DNA of 13,319 nucleotides from Funneliformis mosseae (taxonomy: Eukaryota > Glomeromycota > Glomeromycetes > Glomerales > Glomeraceae): positions 1-13,319 of the forward strand of contig CAJVPP010002857.1 in the NCBI GenBank assembly GCA_910592005.1, written 5' to 3'. Below are positions 9,775 to 13,319 of this stretch, piece by piece. Both the position numbers and the translations under genes were made by a program. Each line of letters begins with the position of its first letter. Position 1 is the first letter of the stretch. The notes beneath the pieces were generated by a model. It saw only the letters and a list, made by a program, of their open reading frames with translations. It ran no database searches and was not told the DNA's origin.

Positions 9775-11319
9775 ATACTATTTTTAGCAACTTTTTGATA
9801 TCAATAAAATGCTCTTTTGTTATAAATTTGAATAATTTAATAAGTTTGCAAGATTATTTATGTGTGTGAATCAGTATATTTTCAGCAGATCTTTGATTAT
9901 TTCTAAATCCTTTTCTATTCTCCACTATTTTATATAATAATGCAAGATTAAATTGTATATCTGTATCATTATTAGCAGCTTTTTGATACCAATAATAGGC
10001 CTTTTAAAAATCCTTTTCTATTCCTTTACCATTATAATATAATATTGCAAGATTAATTTGTGCATTTGCATGATTATTTTCAGCAGCTTTTTGATACCAA
10101 TAAAAGGCCTTTTTATAATCCTTTTCTATTTTATAATATAAGTTTGCAAGATTAATTTGTGCATTTGTATGATTATTTTCAGCAGCTTTTTGATACCAAT
10201 AAAAGGCCTCTTTAATATCCCTTTCTGTTCCTTCACCATTTTCATATAATATTGCAAGATTATTCATTGCAAATACATTATTATTTTCAGCAGCTCTTTG
10301 ATACCAAAAAATGGCTTTTTCTAAATTCTTTTCTATTTTCTTACCAGTTTTATATAATAATGCAAGATTATATTGTGCTTTTGGGTGATTATTTTCAGCA
10401 GCTTTTTGATACCAATAATTGGCTTTTTCATAATCTTTTTTAATTTCTTTACCTCTATAATACAAGTTTGCAAGATTAATTTGTGCATTTGCATGATTAC
10501 TTTTAGCAGCTTCATGATACCAATAAATGGCTTTTTCTAAATTATTTTCTATTTCTTTACTATTATTATATAAAAATCCTAGATTATATTGTGCTTTTAC
10601 ATTATTATTTTCAGCTGCTTTTTGAAACCAATAAATGGCTTTTATTAAATTTTTTTCTGTTCCTTTACCATTCATATATAATAATGCAAAATCAAATTAA
10701 GCTTCTACATTATTATTTTCAGCTACTTTTTGATACCAATAAAAAGCTTTTTCTAAATTTTTTTCTATTATTTTACCATTTGAATATAGTAATGCAAGAT
10801 TATATTGTGCTTTTATATTATTACTTTCAGCTGCTTTTGAAACCAATAAATAGATTTTTTATTATTCTTATATAGTAATGCAAGATTATATTGAGCATTT
10901 GCATCATTATTTTCAGCTGCTTTTTGATACCAATATCTGGCATTTTCTAAATTTTTTTCAGTTTCTTTACCATTTTCATATAATAATGCAAGATTATATT
11001 GTGCTGATACATTATTACTTTTAGCTGCTTTTTGAAACCAATAAATGGTTTTTTCTAAATTTTCTTTTATTTCTTCACTATTTTTATATAATAATGCAAG
11101 CTTATATTGAGCATTTGCATTATTATTTTCAGCTGCTTTTTACCAATAAAAGGCACTTTCTAAATTTTTTTCTGTTCCTTTACCATTTTCATATGATAAT
11201 GCAAGATTATATTGTGCAATAATATTTTCATTTTCAACTGCTTTTTGATACCAATAAAAGGCCTTTTCTAAATTTTTTTCTATTCCTTTACCATTTTCAT
11301 ATAGTAATGCAAGATTATT
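9775..11319 (-). pseudogene. Decayed Sel1-like repeat array continuing the kinase gene
   Basis: The minus strand encodes about 14 near-identical 36-residue Sel1-like units, each reading like NLALLYENGKG, EKNLEKAFYW, YQKAAENN. The anchor GCAAGA (plus strand) or a close variant recurs every 108 nt (for example 10254, 10362, 10470), with spacings of 105, 86, 99, 105 and 94 where bases were lost. The first frame is the same as the kinase gene's, separated only by its TAA (11322-11320, expected CAA). Further breaks in coding order: TAA at 11142-11140, produced by an in-frame 3-nt loss; a 21-nt in-frame loss near 10855-10870; a 1-nt loss in the A run at 10838-10835 that shifts frame; TAA at 10699-10697 (expected CAA); TAA at 10006-10004 (expected AAA); and another frameshift between 9942 and 9848. 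Units from 10675 to 10004 remain open for 223 residues. Homology fades near 9775. SLRs form helical solenoids that bind proteins; this tail is now outside the translated product. Confidence 0.85.
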
Positions 11320-13319
11320 TTATGCAATTTTATCATTATTTATTGCTGCTTTTTGTAAGTAATATAATTCATTATAATTATTTATACCAATTAACCTTAT
11401 TCCTTCAAAATATATTCTATAAAATTTATTTGTTGGAATATTTACTTTAGTGTTTAAATTATTATACTTTTTTAAAATATCTTTGGCAATAATATTTCCA
11501 TTTTTTGATGCTTTATTATACCAGTATAAGGCTTGATTTTGATTTTTATGTATTTCTGTTCCAATTCCATTTAAAAAACTATTTCCAAGTTGATATTGTG
11601 CGTCAGCAATTTCTTGTTTAGCTAATATTTCATAATATTTAAATGCCTTAATTTCATCCTTTTCAACTCCTTTGCCTAATCTAAAACAATCTGCTAAATG
11701 AAGTTTTGCTATTTTATTTTCATTACTAGTTGCTTTATAATACCAATATGCTGCCTTTTTTTCATTTTTCTGCGTTCCTATGCCATATTCATGGCAATGT
11801 CCTAAATAAAATTGGCCTACTTTACTTTCATTTTCTACGGACTTCTGATACCAATTAAATGATAGACTTTTATCACAATCGACGCCATATCCATTATAAT
11901 AACATTTAGCAAGGTAAACTTGTGAAATTGAATAATTTACTTCTGCCGCTTTAAGAAATAATTCATATGCTTCAATACTATCTTCAACTACACCAATATT
12001 GTAATAATAAAGTAATCCAAGCAACCATATGTATTTTGTATTATGCTGCTTACTTAGCCAATATAAAAGATATTCGATTTGGCTTAACCGGGATATATTT
12101 TGCTCAATTAAATGGTTTACTTGTTCAAAAGTAATTCCTTCATTGTGTTTTTCTATTACTAGATCAATTAATTTATCAGCAAATATTTGATTTATATATA
12201 TTGAACTTCTTGATTGATTATTAACTTGAAAAAGTGGAGTTAATGAGAAATTTTTAAAATCCGTTATATTTGATCCTATAGATGTATTACTTTGCAAATT
12301 TGAATTGCTAACATTATAAAAATTAAAATTTTCAGTTATTTCTAAATCCGCTAAATCCTCCTCTCTTTCTTTGCTTGATTTATGGTTAGAATTATTTATT
12401 GGTGAATTATTTTTGAAATCCGCTATATTAGATTGAAATGAGTGTCTACTTTGCAAACTTGAATTGCTTTCGTCAATATTCTTATAATGATTAACTTCCT
12501 CAGGTAATGCCAAATCCTTTAAATCCTCGTCTATTTCTTTACTTGATTTAAGGCTTTTATTTTTCATAGGTATTTCAAATTCATCAATAAGGATTGCATT
12601 AATAATTTCACCGTGTTCAAGAGAAATAATTGTTTTAAGAGTTAAAACAACCTTTTTCATTTCTGGACGTTCATCAGTTTCGTAGTTCCAACATTCTAAT
12701 TTAATGAATCGAGATTAGCATTCGTTTTTTAAAATAAATTTATTATTTTATAATTTACCTCGATATAGATTACTATACTCAGGCAGAGTTCCATCAATTA
12801 TATTTTCTCTTTTGCCATTTAATATAGACAGAGACAAATATTCATCGTAATTGACATCTTTAAACGGTCGATATCCGCTTGAAATTTGCCACATCAAGTA
12901 TCCTACACTATAAACATCGGATTTTTTATTTAATTTGTAATCCTTATTTTTATCTAAACCTTTTGGATCCATATAAGGTAATATACCAAGAACTTTCGAT
13001 GGAATTCTTGATTCGTCAGCAATTTTTTTTGATAATCCAAAATCTGATAATTTAATAACGTTCTGATGCACAAGTATATTATATGCATGCTATAATTTGT
13101 TAACAAAAAATATTTAATTATTTAATGTCGATAAAATAAATCAATAATGATTTGATTTTCAAATAAATGGTTGATAGTCACCAGATCGCAATGAACAATA
13201 TCACAATCGTGTATGAATTCTACGGCACTTGCTAATTGTAATGCTAGTTTATATTTGTCGTTCCAATCAAGTTCATTAAAATGATTTTTTAAGTAAGCAT
13301 TTAATGTTCCGCCATCAGC
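11320..13319 (-). CDS. TKL-type protein kinase with Sel1-like repeats, N-lobe beyond window
   Basis: The exons are 13319-13182 (cut by the edge), 13089-12759 and 12695-11320, with introns of 92 nt (phase 0) and 63 nt (phase 1, restoring a Glu codon). The window holds 614 codons plus the stop. Numbering from the edge, kinase residues 1-180 show H43-C-D45-L with N50 (catalytic loop), D62-F-G64 (metal binding), Y85-M-D-P-K89 at the usual APE position, D104-V-Y-S-V-G (helix F) and E165-R166-P167. The glycine loop, VAIK lysine and helix C lie outside. About 205-310 is an Asn/Ser-rich linker containing two copies of a block of about 50 residues. From about 370 to 565 there are roughly five divergent Sel1-like repeats (AxxYYxxGxGVxxDxxxAxxWYxKA), then a short spacer and the start of another repeat, cut by TAA. 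In this lineage kinase-SLR proteins form very large families thought to act in cytosolic signalling, with the SLRs as a protein-binding scaffold. The Arg of HRD is Cys and the Glu of APE is Lys, so full activity is not assured. Confidence 0.93.
12241..12549 (-). repeat. Tandem duplication inside the kinase-SLR linker
   Basis: The linker contains two successive copies of one block. Copy 1 (12549-12382) starts [13 protein letters not shown] and includes SSLQS and SNIADFKN; copy 2 (12381-12241) starts [13 protein letters not shown] and includes SNLQS and SNITDFKN. The DNA also agrees over stretches, for example CTTTGCAAAYTTGAATTGCT on the plus strand in both. Copy 2 is about nine residues shorter. 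It is polar and likely disordered, so it could be a duplicated docking or phosphorylation segment. Confidence 0.75.

Noticed and set aside
10004..10675. Independent small Sel1 protein gene
   Set aside because: Its first Met is an internal residue of a repeat just after a stop; flanking units continue the same repeat on both sides, and no promoter or separate N-terminus is visible. Better read as part of the broken array.
9775..11319. CRISPR-like array because of regular spacing
   Set aside because: The 108-nt period is in-frame protein repeat with no constant repeat/variable spacer alternation, in a eukaryotic context.
11320..11322. Programmed stop-codon readthrough into the array
   Set aside because: Readthrough would meet another stop 60 codons later and then a frameshift, so it cannot yield the full tail.
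1..13319. tRNA or rRNA genes
   Set aside because: No cloverleaf with a convincing T-arm (GGTTCGAATCC-like) and no rRNA-like GC-rich conserved block was found on either strand; short matches such as those near 2371 and 3111 lack the other arms.

Overview
The window looks like nuclear DNA of an arbuscular mycorrhizal fungus close to Rhizophagus (Glomeromycotina). This is inferred from very AT-rich DNA, short introns of 63 to 92 nt with GTAAAT or GTAATT-type donors and TAG/AAG acceptors, and gene types that are greatly expanded in that lineage. The key one is a tyrosine-kinase-like (TKL) protein kinase fused to Sel1-like repeats (SLRs). No search could be run, so the species-level assignment is tentative.

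Layout, left to right. Positions 1-3249 are mostly non-coding, with a perfect 15-bp inverted repeat built from GGTAC units at 19-79 and a 20-T run at 2084-2103. Positions 3347-3930 (minus) hold a two-exon LITAF-domain protein with a PPPY motif and a spliced-on C-terminal transmembrane tail. Positions 3931-5439 are non-coding. Positions 5440-5568 are a compact, relatively GC-rich foldback element with 9-bp terminal inverted repeats. Positions 5849-6185 (minus) hold a small hydrophobic protein of the IFI6/IFI27 (ISG12) type. Positions 7045-7255 (plus) may be an orphan exon. Positions 7761-8573 (plus) hold a two-exon GRF zinc-finger protein with a C-terminal coiled coil. Positions 8574-9774 are AT-rich non-coding DNA with a nested inverted repeat. 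From 11320 to the right edge (minus) lies the C-terminal lobe of a TKL kinase followed by a linker and SLRs; the N-lobe is beyond the window. Downstream of that gene, at about 9775-11319, is a long array of near-identical 36-residue SLR units, broken by four in-frame stops and at least two frameshifts.

The most notable observation is this broken array. The kinase reading frame runs directly into it across a single CAA-to-TAA change, so the present kinase-SLR protein appears to be a shortened version of a longer ancestor. The genes do not form an operon or an obvious pathway. Three are predicted membrane, nucleic-acid-binding or signalling proteins whose animal relatives often act in stress or innate immune responses, but nothing in the sequence ties them together functionally. 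Four protein genes are well supported, three of them complete in the window and one cut by its edge, along with one degraded coding array.
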